The position numbers and the translations under genes were made by a program. Positions 43,691 through 52,414 of a stretch of DNA of 64,000 nucleotides are shown here, in pieces. The notes under the pieces are model-generated. The model was given only the letters and a program-made list of their open reading frames with translations, was not told where the DNA came from and did no database searches. The DNA comes from Candidatus Methanomassiliicoccus intestinalis Issoire-Mx1 (GTDB taxonomy: Archaea > Thermoplasmatota > Thermoplasmata > Methanomassiliicoccales > Methanomassiliicoccaceae), in the NCBI RefSeq assembly GCF_000404225.1, contig NC_021353.1, positions 248,001 through 312,000 on the forward strand, in the 5' to 3' direction. Every line of letters starts with the position of its first letter. The first letter of the stretch is position 1.

Positions 43691-43924
43691 TCAATCCTTT
43701 CTAGAATTAATGCAGGACAGGATATTGATCGCACCTTCCACCACTTCTTCGTCTGCTACCAGAATTGGAAGGTTCTTCTCTAAAATCTCATAATATGCAG
43801 CTTCTGCCAGTCCATCAGTTGTAGTCATATCTATAATTCTAATTTTCACATCTTCCGGAATCCTTTTTTTGATATAATCACATTTTTGGCAGTCGGGTTT
43901 TGTGAACAGGATCAAATCAGACAT
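43691..43924 (-). CDS. Glutaredoxin-like thiol protein
   Basis: 77 residues, a minimal thioredoxin fold with N-terminal redox motif CQKC (LFTKPDCQKCDYIKKR) and the cis-proline segment KNLPILVADEEVVEG. Likely a dithiol electron carrier or assembly factor. GTG 43930 (behind GGTGAT) and ATG 43924 both fit. Seven bases after it comes kae1, so co-transcription is likely. Confidence 0.8.
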   Translation of the reverse strand: MSDLILFTKPDCQKCDYIKKRIPEDVKIRIIDMTTTDGLAEAAYYEILEKNLPILVADEEVVEGAINILSCINSRKD

Positions 43925-44055
43925 CTTCACCGCATCACCAGACGAATGAATAAACTTTGTGTCTTTATCTCAGAAACAGCCTCTGGAAACCAGTTATGAA
44001 TCGATTGCAATCGAAAAAGATATAGATAAGAAGAGTATATTGGCGGTTTAGATCA

Positions 44056-44128
44056 GGGCTCATGGTCTAGCGGTTATGACGTCTCCTTGACATGGAGAAG
44101 ATCGCCAGTTCAAATCTGGCTGAGCCCA
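44056..44128 (+). tRNA. tRNA-Val (GAC)
   Basis: Acceptor arms GGGCTCA / TGAGCCC close with discriminator A. The D-arm is GGTCTAGCGGTTATGAC, the anticodon arm CTCC-TTGACAT-GGAG shows anticodon GAC, and the T-arm is GCCAG-TTCAAAT-CTGGC. No encoded CCA and no intron. A T-run (CTCTTTTAT) follows directly and probably ends transcription. Confidence 0.95.
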
Positions 44129-44259
44129 CTCTTTTATACATCCGTCGTGGTTTTTACGGCAGAATATTCATGGTCTGAGCGTAAGCGCTGTTCTTATCCG
44201 TCAACTAATCTGAAAAAACATAAATACCGCACTGTTTATCTGTCAGGCAGTCAATCAGA

Positions 44260-44301
44260 ATGCTGGTGCTGATACAACAAGTATCGGATGTGATCAATTG
44301 A
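44260..44301 (+). CDS. Possible 13-residue ORF coupled to a membrane micro-ORF
   Basis: MLVLIQQVSDVIN, ending in TGA that overlaps the TTG of the next micro-ORF (TTGA). It begins 34 bases after a TATA-like CATAAATA, close to a plausible transcript start. Coding status unproven. Confidence 0.25.
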   Translation: MLVLIQQVSDVIN

Positions 44302-44378
44302 GCGATACACAATGGTTCATAATCTTCTGTATGCTGGTGGGTCCGATCTGGGCTATTATTTTTTCATACATACTGTAA
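44298..44378 (+). CDS. Possible 26-residue single-helix membrane peptide
   Basis: Starts at TTG 44298 and reads MSDTQWF, then one hydrophobic helix (IIFCMLVGPIWAIIFSYIL), ending at TAA. GGATGTGATC upstream resembles the GGTGAT-type sites used elsewhere in the window. Single-helix micro-proteins often tune membrane complexes; no partner is suggested here. Confidence 0.4.
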   Translation: MSDTQWFIIFCMLVGPIWAIIFSYIL

Positions 44379-44518
44379 GGAACGCTCATCCGTTATTCTT
44401 ATCAAAAATGCGAACTTACGCAGAATGCCTGTTTAGTCCATACTTTTAATTATTTTGTAAATAATTCATCATTCGTTATAATATACACATTTTCAGCATC
44501 CACATCAGAGTTAATTAT

Positions 44519-45415
44519 ATGATGTTCGATGACCTCATGGAATACAACATGTCTCAGAATGAAGTTAAGATATCCTTAATCCAAATGAAAATGGTGAAAG
44601 ATGTCTCATCTAATCTCAAGAAAGCTGTATCTATGATACATGAGGCTGCAAACGGCGGCGCTGAAATAGTATGCCTGCCAGAACTGTTTTCTACACAATA
44701 TTTTCCTCAATATGACTTATCAGACAACGCTCTGAGATGTAACATTCCTCATGATGCGGTTCCGGGAGAGATATGCAGTGTTTTATCTTCCGCAGCATTA
44801 GATAATAACATTATCCTTATCGGAGGTTCTCTTTTTGAGAAATGCAATGATCATTTTTTCAATACCTCTGTTACATTTAATTCTGATGGGAAATTATTAG
44901 GAAAGTACCGCAAAACCCACATCCCCCATGACGAAAAATTCTATGAACAAAGCTATTTTGAAAAAGGCGACACAGGGTTTAATGTCATGAAAACCAGCAA
45001 AGGAAACATTGGCACATTGATCTGCTATGATCAATGGTTTCCAGAGGCTGCAAGGTGTAATGCACTCTTGGGTGCTGATATGATATTCTATCCGACTGCT
45101 ATAGGCACTGCTGATGGAATAGAGCAGGCTGAAGGAGACTGGCAGGCCGCTTGGGAAAATGTGATGAGGGGCCATGCCATCGCCAATGGCATCATTGTTG
45201 CTGCATGCAACCGTGTCGGCACTGAGGATTCAATGACTTTCTGGGGTGGCAGTTTTATCATAGATGCTTTTGGCAAAACATTAGTCAGAGCATCATCTGA
45301 GGAAGAGATAGTCTCTGCATCTGTGGACTTAAACCACGGGTATAATGTCAGAGAAGGATGGAGGTTTTTTTACAACCGGCGTCCCGAATGTTATAATTTA
45401 ATTTGTAAGGAGTAA
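44519..45415 (+). CDS. aguB: N-carbamoylputrescine amidase
   Basis: 298 residues of the nitrilase superfamily. It hydrolyses N-carbamoylputrescine to putrescine, CO2 and ammonia. The Glu-Lys-Cys triad is in CLPELFST, YRKTHIPH and TLICYDQWFPEAAR; GWRFFYNRRPE near the C-terminus is typical of the plant/bacterial enzyme. The first ATG is used; ATG 44549 (MSQNEVKISLIQ) is the more family-like start. TATA-like sequence lies about 35 bases upstream. Followed five bases later by aguA. Confidence 0.92.
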   Translation: MMFDDLMEYNMSQNEVKISLIQMKMVKDVSSNLKKAVSMIHEAANGGAEIVCLPELFSTQYFPQYDLSDNALRCNIPHDAVPGEICSVLSSAALDNNIILIGGSLFEKCNDHFFNTSVTFNSDGKLLGKYRKTHIPHDEKFYEQSYFEKGDTGFNVMKTSKGNIGTLICYDQWFPEAARCNALLGADMIFYPTAIGTADGIEQAEGDWQAAWENVMRGHAIANGIIVAACNRVGTEDSMTFWGGSFIIDAFGKTLVRASSEEEIVSASVDLNHGYNVREGWRFFYNRRPECYNLICKE

Positions 45416-45419
45416 TTAA

Positions 45420-46454
45420 ATGACAGAAGATCCAAAATCCTGTAATTATCATATGCCGGCTGAGTGGGAAGAACATGAAGCTACATGGCTCTCTTGGCCG
45501 AAGAACCCCTTGACTTTTCCGGAAGAGATAATTGAATCTGTAGAGAAAACATACAGTTTAATGGTAGAGGCTCTGAGCCCGGGAGAAGTTGTAAAGATTC
45601 TGGTTGACAATGCTGAAATGGAAGAACGCGCCCGCAGCATTATTGAAAAAACCAGTGCGAATTTAGATAATGTTCAGTTTTTTCAGATTCAGAGTTCTGA
45701 TGTCTGGATAAGAGATTATGGTCCAACATTTATTATAAATGACAAAGGAAAAAAAGCTGCAATAAAATGGGACTTTAATGCATGGGGCGCAAAATACGAC
45801 GATCTCATGTATGACAACATTACCGGAGAGAATGTAGTCCAGACAACTAATGTAAAGATATTCAGACCAGGCATTGTACTGGAAGGCGGATCTATTGACG
45901 TCAATGGCAAAGGCGTAGTTTTAACCACCGAGCAGTGTCTGTTAAACCCCAACAGGAATCCGCACTTGAAAAAAGAGGATATTGAGCAGTATCTCTGCAG
46001 GTACCTCGGCGTGGATAAAGTCGTCTGGCTTAAATCTGGGATTGATGGAGACGACACCGACGGCCATGTGGACGACTTTGCTCGTTTTGTTAATGATCAT
46101 ACAATATTATGCTCATATGCAGAGGGAGACTCATTAGATTCGCAGGTCTTAAAAACCAACTTTGAAATTCTAAAGTCACAAGGGATTTTCGAGGTTATTG
46201 CACTGCCTATGCCTACTCCCATTCCGCTTGATGAGGAAGACAGAAACCTGCCGGCAAGTTATGCTAATTTCTACATAGGAAACAAGGCCGTGCTAGTTCC
46301 TTCGTTTGACGATCCTGCCGATTCTGCGGCTGCAGAAATAATCGGAAAGTATTTTCCTAACCGTGAGGTAATTTCAATTCCGGCTAAGGATGTAGTCTAC
46401 GGTTACGGAGGATTTCACTGCATTACGCAGCAGGAACCTAAGAACCGAGAATAA
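45420..46454 (+). CDS. aguA: Agmatine deiminase
   Basis: 344 residues of the guanidino-group-modifying superfamily. It converts agmatine to N-carbamoylputrescine. Substrate/catalytic segments are MPAEWEEHEATWLSWP at the N-terminus, WIRDYGP, GGSIDVNGKG, DDTDGHVDDFAR with the catalytic histidine, and the C-terminal nucleophile in GYGGFHCITQQ. AAGGAGT lies before the ATG. With aguB it gives putrescine from agmatine, whereas many archaea use agmatinase. Confidence 0.95.
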   Translation: MTEDPKSCNYHMPAEWEEHEATWLSWPKNPLTFPEEIIESVEKTYSLMVEALSPGEVVKILVDNAEMEERARSIIEKTSANLDNVQFFQIQSSDVWIRDYGPTFIINDKGKKAAIKWDFNAWGAKYDDLMYDNITGENVVQTTNVKIFRPGIVLEGGSIDVNGKGVVLTTEQCLLNPNRNPHLKKEDIEQYLCRYLGVDKVVWLKSGIDGDDTDGHVDDFARFVNDHTILCSYAEGDSLDSQVLKTNFEILKSQGIFEVIALPMPTPIPLDEEDRNLPASYANFYIGNKAVLVPSFDDPADSAAAEIIGKYFPNREVISIPAKDVVYGYGGFHCITQQEPKNRE

Positions 46455-46547
46455 TTATTTTGTGATATTCACTTAATAATTCTTCTCTGGCTCTCCTCTT
46501 TTTTTATAATTATCAAATCTGCGAAATGATCAATGTCCAGGCTGTGT

Positions 46548-46617
46548 TTTATAATAATATATTTTATTGTATATATTATGGGTAAATTGACTACATCTTC
46601 ACGATAATTTAATATAT
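46548..46617 (+). promoter_or_regulatory. Promoter region of mtaCB
   Basis: Three TATA-like runs (TTTATAATAATATA, GTATATATTA, TTTAATATAT) in 70 bases before a leader of 80-100 bases. Such an unusually AT-rich, multi-TATA promoter fits a strongly expressed methanol operon; the transcription start is not determined. Confidence 0.45.
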
Positions 46618-46696
46618 GCGCAAAGCAACTTTTTCTATCAAAGATTCAGAATTCAGGGGGAGTTTTGAGTCTTTATCAAAAATAGGAGTTGAACAA

Positions 46697-47482
46697 ATGG
46701 CAGACTTCGATAGCATAAGCGCTGATAAGATTCTGACGAGATACGACATTGTCGTAGAATCTAGCGAGAAGCCGGAAGACATTGCTGAGCAATATATGCC
46801 CGAGAATCCATTACTCAGACAAATTGCAGAAGATGTTATGAACTTGAAGTTTAAGGTAATTGAGCAGCACGTACAGGAAGCACTCAAGACCTTAACACCT
46901 GAGGAAATCATCGAGAATGGTCTTCTAGCTGGAATGGATATTGTAGCTGAATTATATGGACGCGGTATTTACTACCTGCCACATGTGATGGTTGCATCCG
47001 ATGCAATGACCCGTGGAACAAAAGTTGCAGAAGCAGCTCTTGGTGGAGAAAGGAAGTACAAAGGCGTAGTAATGATGCACGCAGCCGAGGGAGACCCACA
47101 CGATATTGGAAAGAATATCGCAGCAGTTCTTCTGAAATCCAACGGATTTGGAATCATCGATCTCGGAAAAGATGTACTTGTTGACACCGTAGTTGATGAA
47201 GTAGTAAAACAGAAACCAAACGTCCTGACAGGAACCGCACTCATGACCACAACCATGTCAGCTTTCCCAAGGATCGCTAACAGGCTCAAGGAGCACGGAG
47301 TTGAAGTTCCATTCATATGCGCCGGTGGTGCAGTTAACAGAGAGTACGTAGAATCCTACGATATGGGTATCTACAGTGCAAAAGCTGCAGAAGGCCCAGG
47401 TCTTGCAAACAAGGCACTCGATGGATGGGACTGGAAGAAGATCAGATCCAACTGGGATGAGATTATTAACGGAAAGGCATGA
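46697..47482 (+). CDS. mtaC: Methanol corrinoid protein MtaC
   Basis: 261 residues. MtaC carries the cobamide that accepts the methanol methyl group. The N-terminal helical domain is followed by the B12-binding Rossmann domain with the lower-ligand motif GDPHDIGKN (near residue 138) and later CAGGAVNREYV. ATG 46697 has AGGAG seven bases upstream and matches the usual start; the frame is open back to 46616 but that part is not conserved-looking. It is 15 bases before mtaB, in the order C-B rather than the B-C of Methanosarcina. Confidence 0.95.
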   Translation: MADFDSISADKILTRYDIVVESSEKPEDIAEQYMPENPLLRQIAEDVMNLKFKVIEQHVQEALKTLTPEEIIENGLLAGMDIVAELYGRGIYYLPHVMVASDAMTRGTKVAEAALGGERKYKGVVMMHAAEGDPHDIGKNIAAVLLKSNGFGIIDLGKDVLVDTVVDEVVKQKPNVLTGTALMTTTMSAFPRIANRLKEHGVEVPFICAGGAVNREYVESYDMGIYSAKAAEGPGLANKALDGWDWKKIRSNWDEIINGKA

Positions 47483-47497
47483 ATGAGGTGATTTAAG

Positions 47498-48901
47498 ATG
47501 GCTACTACAAAATTCACAAAAATGGCATATGATGCCGCAGATGACTTAATCTTCGGAGAAGCAAAGAAACCTATTTCCTATGGTCTTGGATTGAAAGTAG
47601 GTCAGGGATTAGTTATTCCTGAAATCAACTTTGCTCCCAGGCCAGGAAGCGAAAAGAGTCCCGAATCTCTTACAAAAGAGTACGTTGACTACATCGCAAC
47701 AGATGTCATGAACAGAGCAGTTACACTTGGTTTCCCATCTGTTCAGTTAGAAAACGAATGGATTTTCCAGATGAGCAACGAGCCTGAAAAGTTTGCAAAG
47801 CCCGTAGTCGCTGGTCAGAAGGCGGTCATTGAAAACTACCACGACAAGTACGGAATTGCTTGCGCCGTAAGGCATACCTGCGCTGACTCACGTTTACACG
47901 AACAGGGAATGAGATTCGGACAGGACAAGACTCACAACTATCCAGAAAAAATGATAGAATCCTTTGAGGTAGCAGCAGATGCAGGTGCAGATATCGTTTC
48001 TATCGAATCAGTCGGTGGAAAAGAAATCTCAGACTTCGCTGTTGTCCGTCAAGATATCAGAGGATGGCTTTTCGGTATCGGTTACCTCGGATCAATCGAT
48101 ATGGAATGGCTCTGGACACAGATTGTTGACCTTGCAAAGAGAAAGAAAGTCATTGCTGGTGGAGATACAAACTGCGCTGGTGCCAACACCTCCATGTTCA
48201 TGGCCGGCGGTTACTTAGACAAAGATGTTCCAAGAACATTCTCTGCAGTTACACGTGCTATTGCTTCCGCAAGAACACTTGTCGCCATTGAATGCGGTGC
48301 AACCGGACCAGACAAAGACTGCGGTTACGAAGGACCTATCCTCAAAGCAATATCTGGATGCCCATCCGCTCAGGAAGGAAAAGGCGCTCAGGATGCCCAC
48401 GCTGATCTTATGGGTAACTTAATCGCTCAGACCTGCGACCTATGGTCCAACGAGTCTGTCGAATACCACCCAGAATTCGGTGGATCATCCGTTCAGTGCT
48501 GGCTCGGTGTAATCGGATACGAAGCTGCATTAATGAACGCTTCAAAACAGATGAAGCAGGACAAAGTCCTCAGGGACATATATGTCGCTTCAGACAGGTT
48601 CAGATCTCCAGAAGGATTCATCCTTGCATACGACAACGCATACAAGATCGGACAGGCAATCGTAGAAGTTGGAGACAACTACTACCTAAGAGCAAAAGCC
48701 GCTGGTCTCAAAGCTGCTGAGTTAATCAAGGAATCCAACGAGAAAGGAAAACTGAAACTCAACAAGCAGGAAAAAGACACACTCAACAAGATCATCACCG
48801 ATCTGAACTCTCTGCCAGACGAGGAAGGCAAATTCGTCGACTGGGCTCTCAAAGAGTACAAAGATGTGCCTGCATTCAACCCCAAGAACTACGAACTCTA
48901 A
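47498..48901 (+). CDS. mtaB: Methanol:corrinoid methyltransferase MtaB
   Basis: 467 residues. A zinc TIM-barrel that activates methanol and methylates Co(I)-MtaC. Zinc-ligand positions of the Methanosarcina enzyme are conserved: the glutamate in SIESVGGK, the cysteine in GGDTNCAGAN, and the cysteine in AIECGATGPD. Codons are strongly biased to C-ending forms compared with neighbours, suggesting high expression. The MtaA methyltransferase that would pass methyl to coenzyme M is not in the window. T-rich sequence (48935-48955) follows the stop. Confidence 0.96.
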   Translation: MATTKFTKMAYDAADDLIFGEAKKPISYGLGLKVGQGLVIPEINFAPRPGSEKSPESLTKEYVDYIATDVMNRAVTLGFPSVQLENEWIFQMSNEPEKFAKPVVAGQKAVIENYHDKYGIACAVRHTCADSRLHEQGMRFGQDKTHNYPEKMIESFEVAADAGADIVSIESVGGKEISDFAVVRQDIRGWLFGIGYLGSIDMEWLWTQIVDLAKRKKVIAGGDTNCAGANTSMFMAGGYLDKDVPRTFSAVTRAIASARTLVAIECGATGPDKDCGYEGPILKAISGCPSAQEGKGAQDAHADLMGNLIAQTCDLWSNESVEYHPEFGGSSVQCWLGVIGYEAALMNASKQMKQDKVLRDIYVASDRFRSPEGFILAYDNAYKIGQAIVEVGDNYYLRAKAAGLKAAELIKESNEKGKLKLNKQEKDTLNKIITDLNSLPDEEGKFVDWALKEYKDVPAFNPKNYEL

Positions 48902-49179
48902 ACAAGTTCAAATTCTTGAAATCAAACCCCTTCCTTTTACCTTTTTTTAAGACAGTCTTTTGAAAAATAGCATTGTTGATTAATTTTTAGTATTTTACAA
49001 TAAACATTAACTGCCTATGTAAACATCTAGCAATCACTATTTTGATCTATTATTTTCCTTTACATCGTTTTAACAGTTTTGCACGCTTACTGTTTTTGTA
49101 ATTGGTTTCATATGTCTCATTTCACTAACATAATGAGAATACTAAAAAATACACAGCACATGATCGATGGAGAACCAAT

Positions 49180-50094
49180 ATGACCGCAATACTCACTGAT
49201 AGACCCCTTGAAGAGATAATGGAGCATGCACCTTCAAGAGGAGAGGACTACCTAGAAGATGAACTGCTGATTCATGGCTGTGTGAGGATCATCAGGCGTG
49301 ATGATATACGACTCAGCTATCTCAAATACTTCAACTGCGGTTTTGATCAGCAGGTCAATAATCTTCTGCATACTGATGTAAATCATTGGTACGTATATAC
49401 TCTGGAAGAGGATACCGGACTATCAATTGATGTTAGTACGTTTCTATTTGTGTATTGGTATCTTACAAAAGGTAAGCATATCGTACTATACCGCATAGAG
49501 AATATACCGGGATTTGGACCAGAGACTATGGTTTCAACCATAGACATTGCACCAAAAGGTTCAGGCATGACACCTAAGGAAGAGTATCATCGTAATGTCC
49601 CAGATGTGCTATATCATTTCTTAGATCCCAGCGGCAGTGCACACCTTCATGATACTGCTATTTTGGAACGGATGAGTAAAGATGAATATTTTGATGAGAA
49701 TTTTTTAATCGGCAGAATACCAAACGATCATATAACACTCAAAGAGCTCATGGAAATTTCTGGAAACTGTTCGATGTATACAACAGTCTATGATTATGAT
49801 GAAGCGATGTCTATACTCTCTGAACTCGGTGGAATACTGTCAGCAAGAGAGAATGAAGTATGGAAGAAGTACGCTAAACCATTAGAACTGATAACATCAT
49901 ATGAGCAGTACTGGGAGTGGAAAGATCGAGGCGGTAAAACTCCTCCGATGACTAGAAAAGACAGCAAATATAATGACTGCCAGGTGAAAATGTATTGTCT
50001 TTATAGCAGATCCTATGTGGATATGCTTTCCAGGATCTGTATCACAGACGAACCGGTTGACAATAATCTGATTGGATTGATAGCTTTCATCTAA
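49180..50094 (+). CDS. Unrecognised 304-residue protein downstream of mtaB
   Basis: No family recognised. Soluble, acidic, rich in Tyr and Asp; it has segments such as NHWYVYTLEEDTGLSIDVSTFLFVYWYL and a C-terminal CQVKMYCLYSRSYVDMLSR. No metal-site or nucleotide motif was seen. GGAG precedes the ATG at good spacing. It lies 278 bases after mtaB with its own AT-rich upstream region, convergent with a winged-helix/TPR regulator. Codon usage is ordinary compared with mtaB. Confidence 0.6.
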   Translation: MTAILTDRPLEEIMEHAPSRGEDYLEDELLIHGCVRIIRRDDIRLSYLKYFNCGFDQQVNNLLHTDVNHWYVYTLEEDTGLSIDVSTFLFVYWYLTKGKHIVLYRIENIPGFGPETMVSTIDIAPKGSGMTPKEEYHRNVPDVLYHFLDPSGSAHLHDTAILERMSKDEYFDENFLIGRIPNDHITLKELMEISGNCSMYTTVYDYDEAMSILSELGGILSARENEVWKKYAKPLELITSYEQYWEWKDRGGKTPPMTRKDSKYNDCQVKMYCLYSRSYVDMLSRICITDEPVDNNLIGLIAFI

Positions 50095-50114
50095 TCGACA
50101 ATAAAACATAATAT

Positions 50115-50130
50115 TTGGGCAAATGCCCAA
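50115..50130. terminator. Hairpin between convergent genes
   Basis: TTGGGC / GCCCAA stem with an AAAT loop, in the 90-base gap between the 304-residue gene and the winged-helix gene. T-runs flank it only weakly. Confidence 0.5.
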
Positions 50131-50184
50131 TTCTTAGGCTCTCTCTAAAACCAAACATCACACGGCAGGTCTTAATCCTGTTAG

Positions 50185-51486
50185 TTATTTTCTGGTCTTT
50201 GAAGGCTCTACTGCCGGCAGGTTCAGCGTGCATTCGTCTGCCATTAATGCATATTCTATTGCTTTGCTTCTCATACCAGCAGAGAAGTTCTCGTTTGATA
50301 ATGTAGTTAAAATCTCAGACTGACGTTTTATCATCGCCCTTCGTGAAATTGTAAACATTCTCAAAGCTTCATCGTCATCTCCTGTTTTGATAGCTATCGT
50401 GCCCAGCAGATAGTACGCTCTGGCTTCATCATCATAGTCTTTGAATCCTTGTGATACAAGCCTCATTAAAATTTCTTGAGCTTCATGAATATCTTCATTC
50501 TTAAGAAGGGATTCTGCAACGCAGCACTCAATGTTGGTGTCCATATGATCGTCAAATACACCACGTGCTCGAATGAACGATCTATATGCTAAATGATACT
50601 CTTCATGATCCATGTGAAGCTTTCCTTCAATCAGGTAGCCTTTGAACCTTTCAGAAGGTATGCTTGAAGCTTCCATCATTTTAGTTAGGATTAGGCAATA
50701 TTCAGCACGACCGATTCTTCTTGCCATTTCTGCCTGCACATAATGAACAACGTCACTGTATCCCGGAGTCATATCTCTAATGTTGGAAACAGTCTCAAAT
50801 AATTCATCATCTGGAGAGAGCATCAGTTCCGCAGCATGATTGTAAAGGAGGATTTCAGCATCATTGAATCGTTTAGCCATGACAAGGTGGTACAGCACTT
50901 CTTTAATGTCATCACAATGCAACCAGTAATCCGCGGCAAAATTATGGTAGTCTTCAATTCGATTTGTTTCAGTTACAGAGAGAACATACTCTTTAATTTC
51001 CTGCGGTAGATCCACCATTCCTTTCTCATCAACAGGTAAAAGAGAAACGCTGATGTCTGGAAGGACGTCTCTGCTAAATGGTTTTCTGAACACTGATGCC
51101 ATAGCAATAATTGGCTTGAATTTTTCATCGAGGCTGTCCCACAGATCCGGTCCTTTGCATTTTCTGATGTCTTGATATCTGCTGAGGTCAATTTCGTTTT
51201 CTTTTACATACTTGAGTATTTCGGCAACGCGTTCTTCGCCTTTTGGTGTAAGGAAGTATACTTTTCGTCGAGTCTTACCCTTTTTAATATGGGACTGTTT
51301 TTCTGTCACATATCCATTTTCTTTTAGCTTCTTCAGTTCAATCGTTGCATGGGCTCTGGAAATTCTGAGCCCTGCGGCTATTCCATCCTGACTGATGTCT
51401 ATAGAAACATCGTATGATTCAAGGTATTTTGTATAGTTGGATAGATGGATTATGATCCTATCTGCAACTGTTAGTCTATTCGGCAA
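50185..51486 (-). CDS. Winged-helix DNA-binding protein with TPR-like helical repeats
   Basis: 433 residues. The first 100 residues form a MarR-like winged helix (DISQDGIAAGLRISRAHATIELKKLKENGYVTEK, then a basic wing KKGKTRRKVYFLTPKGEE). The rest is helical repeats resembling TPRs (YHLAYRSFIRARGVFDD, EARAYYLLGTIAIKTGDDDEALRMF). Such proteins pair DNA binding with a protein- or peptide-sensing scaffold. The start is TTG 51486 behind GGGAGA; no internal ATG gives a full winged helix. Its location suggests a possible link to the methanol genes. Confidence 0.8.
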   Translation of the reverse strand: MPNRLTVADRIIIHLSNYTKYLESYDVSIDISQDGIAAGLRISRAHATIELKKLKENGYVTEKQSHIKKGKTRRKVYFLTPKGEERVAEILKYVKENEIDLSRYQDIRKCKGPDLWDSLDEKFKPIIAMASVFRKPFSRDVLPDISVSLLPVDEKGMVDLPQEIKEYVLSVTETNRIEDYHNFAADYWLHCDDIKEVLYHLVMAKRFNDAEILLYNHAAELMLSPDDELFETVSNIRDMTPGYSDVVHYVQAEMARRIGRAEYCLILTKMMEASSIPSERFKGYLIEGKLHMDHEEYHLAYRSFIRARGVFDDHMDTNIECCVAESLLKNEDIHEAQEILMRLVSQGFKDYDDEARAYYLLGTIAIKTGDDDEALRMFTISRRAMIKRQSEILTTLSNENFSAGMRSKAIEYALMADECTLNLPAVEPSKTRK

Positions 51487-51577
51487 GTATCTCCCTGTTT
51501 CCTGATTGCGGTCTTCATTAAAAAACGGTTCGTTAACGCCGATTATAAAAAATACTATCTTGTAAATTCCTCATGAC

Positions 51578-52414
51578 ATGAATGTCCTAGTTTGTAGTAC
51601 TCCTGATTCTGCAAGTGTCAATCTAAAAAATGCAATTCTTTCAGATGACTGGATTGATTATGCAGATTTTCACGGCAGTTCTGCATTCCTCAAGGATAAT
51701 CTGCTTTTACTGACTATCAAGGAACATCATGTTTTTTATGACGATCTCGACAAAGAGATTGTTAAAGAGTTAGGAGTTATTGCAGATAATATAATATTCT
51801 TATCTAAACATAAATCTGCATCGGAAAAGAAAGCCCTTACAGTGCATCCAATTGGCAACTGGGCAGATGCTAAACTTGGTGGCAAAGACAACGAACTAAC
51901 TCCCTCTTCACCGCATCTTATGAGTGCTCTATTAAGATCTATAAAGAAATCTGCGGCCCATCTTCCAGATTATGATGTTGTTTTTGAAGTCACTCATCAT
52001 GGCCCTTTGCTTGAAACTCCCACGTTGTTTATGGAAATAGGCAGCACGGAGTCAGAATGGTCGAACACAGATGCTTCTGCAGCGCTAGCCTCGGCTTTGT
52101 TCTCGGCTACTGAAAATAAATCATATCCGATTGCTGTTGGCATCGGAGGCGGACATTATGCTCCCAGATTTACGGAGACTGCCATCTCTAAGAAATTGGA
52201 CTTCGGGCACATGATTCCAAATTATGCAATAGATTTCAACGATGCAGAAAAACTTTCATCAATGGTGAATAAAGCTATGGAGAACAGCAATACGGACCTT
52301 GTTTTTGTACATAGAAAATCTATGAAGAAAGAGCAGGCTGATGTTGTGAAGAGAGCAATAGATAATGCCGGAGCATCACTCATCGACTCATCTTCACTTG
52401 AGCTTATTGACTAA
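51578..52414 (+). CDS. dtdA: D-aminoacyl-tRNA deacylase, archaeal type
   Basis: 278 residues. It removes D-amino acids mischarged on tRNA. The family signatures VFEVTHHGPLLETPTLFMEIGSTESEW and VGIGGGHYAPRFTE, with paired histidines, are perfectly recognisable. A TATA-like TATAAAAAATAC about 30 bases upstream suggests a leaderless mRNA. The 3' end overlaps the convergent UMP kinase by four bases. Confidence 0.93.
   Translation: MNVLVCSTPDSASVNLKNAILSDDWIDYADFHGSSAFLKDNLLLLTIKEHHVFYDDLDKEIVKELGVIADNIIFLSKHKSASEKKALTVHPIGNWADAKLGGKDNELTPSSPHLMSALLRSIKKSAAHLPDYDVVFEVTHHGPLLETPTLFMEIGSTESEWSNTDASAALASALFSATENKSYPIAVGIGGGHYAPRFTETAISKKLDFGHMIPNYAIDFNDAEKLSSMVNKAMENSNTDLVFVHRKSMKKEQADVVKRAIDNAGASLIDSSSLELID

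Larger units (their letters stand above)
44129..44518. other. 390-base gap between tRNA-Val and aguB
   Basis: After the tRNA terminator, a TATA-like CATAAATA (44219-44226) precedes two overlapping micro-ORFs (44260-44378). Another TATA-like run, TTATAATATA near 44476-44486, belongs to the putrescine genes. Nothing else recognisable. Confidence 0.5.

Noticed and set aside
46616..46696. In-frame 27-residue N-terminal extension of MtaC
   Set aside because: The extension does not look like MtaC, and AGGAG precedes the internal ATG at 46697, the usual MtaC start.
46697..48901. In-frame amber (pyrrolysine) codon in the methyltransferase genes
   Set aside because: Methanol MtaB does not use pyrrolysine, and both frames run without an internal TAG.
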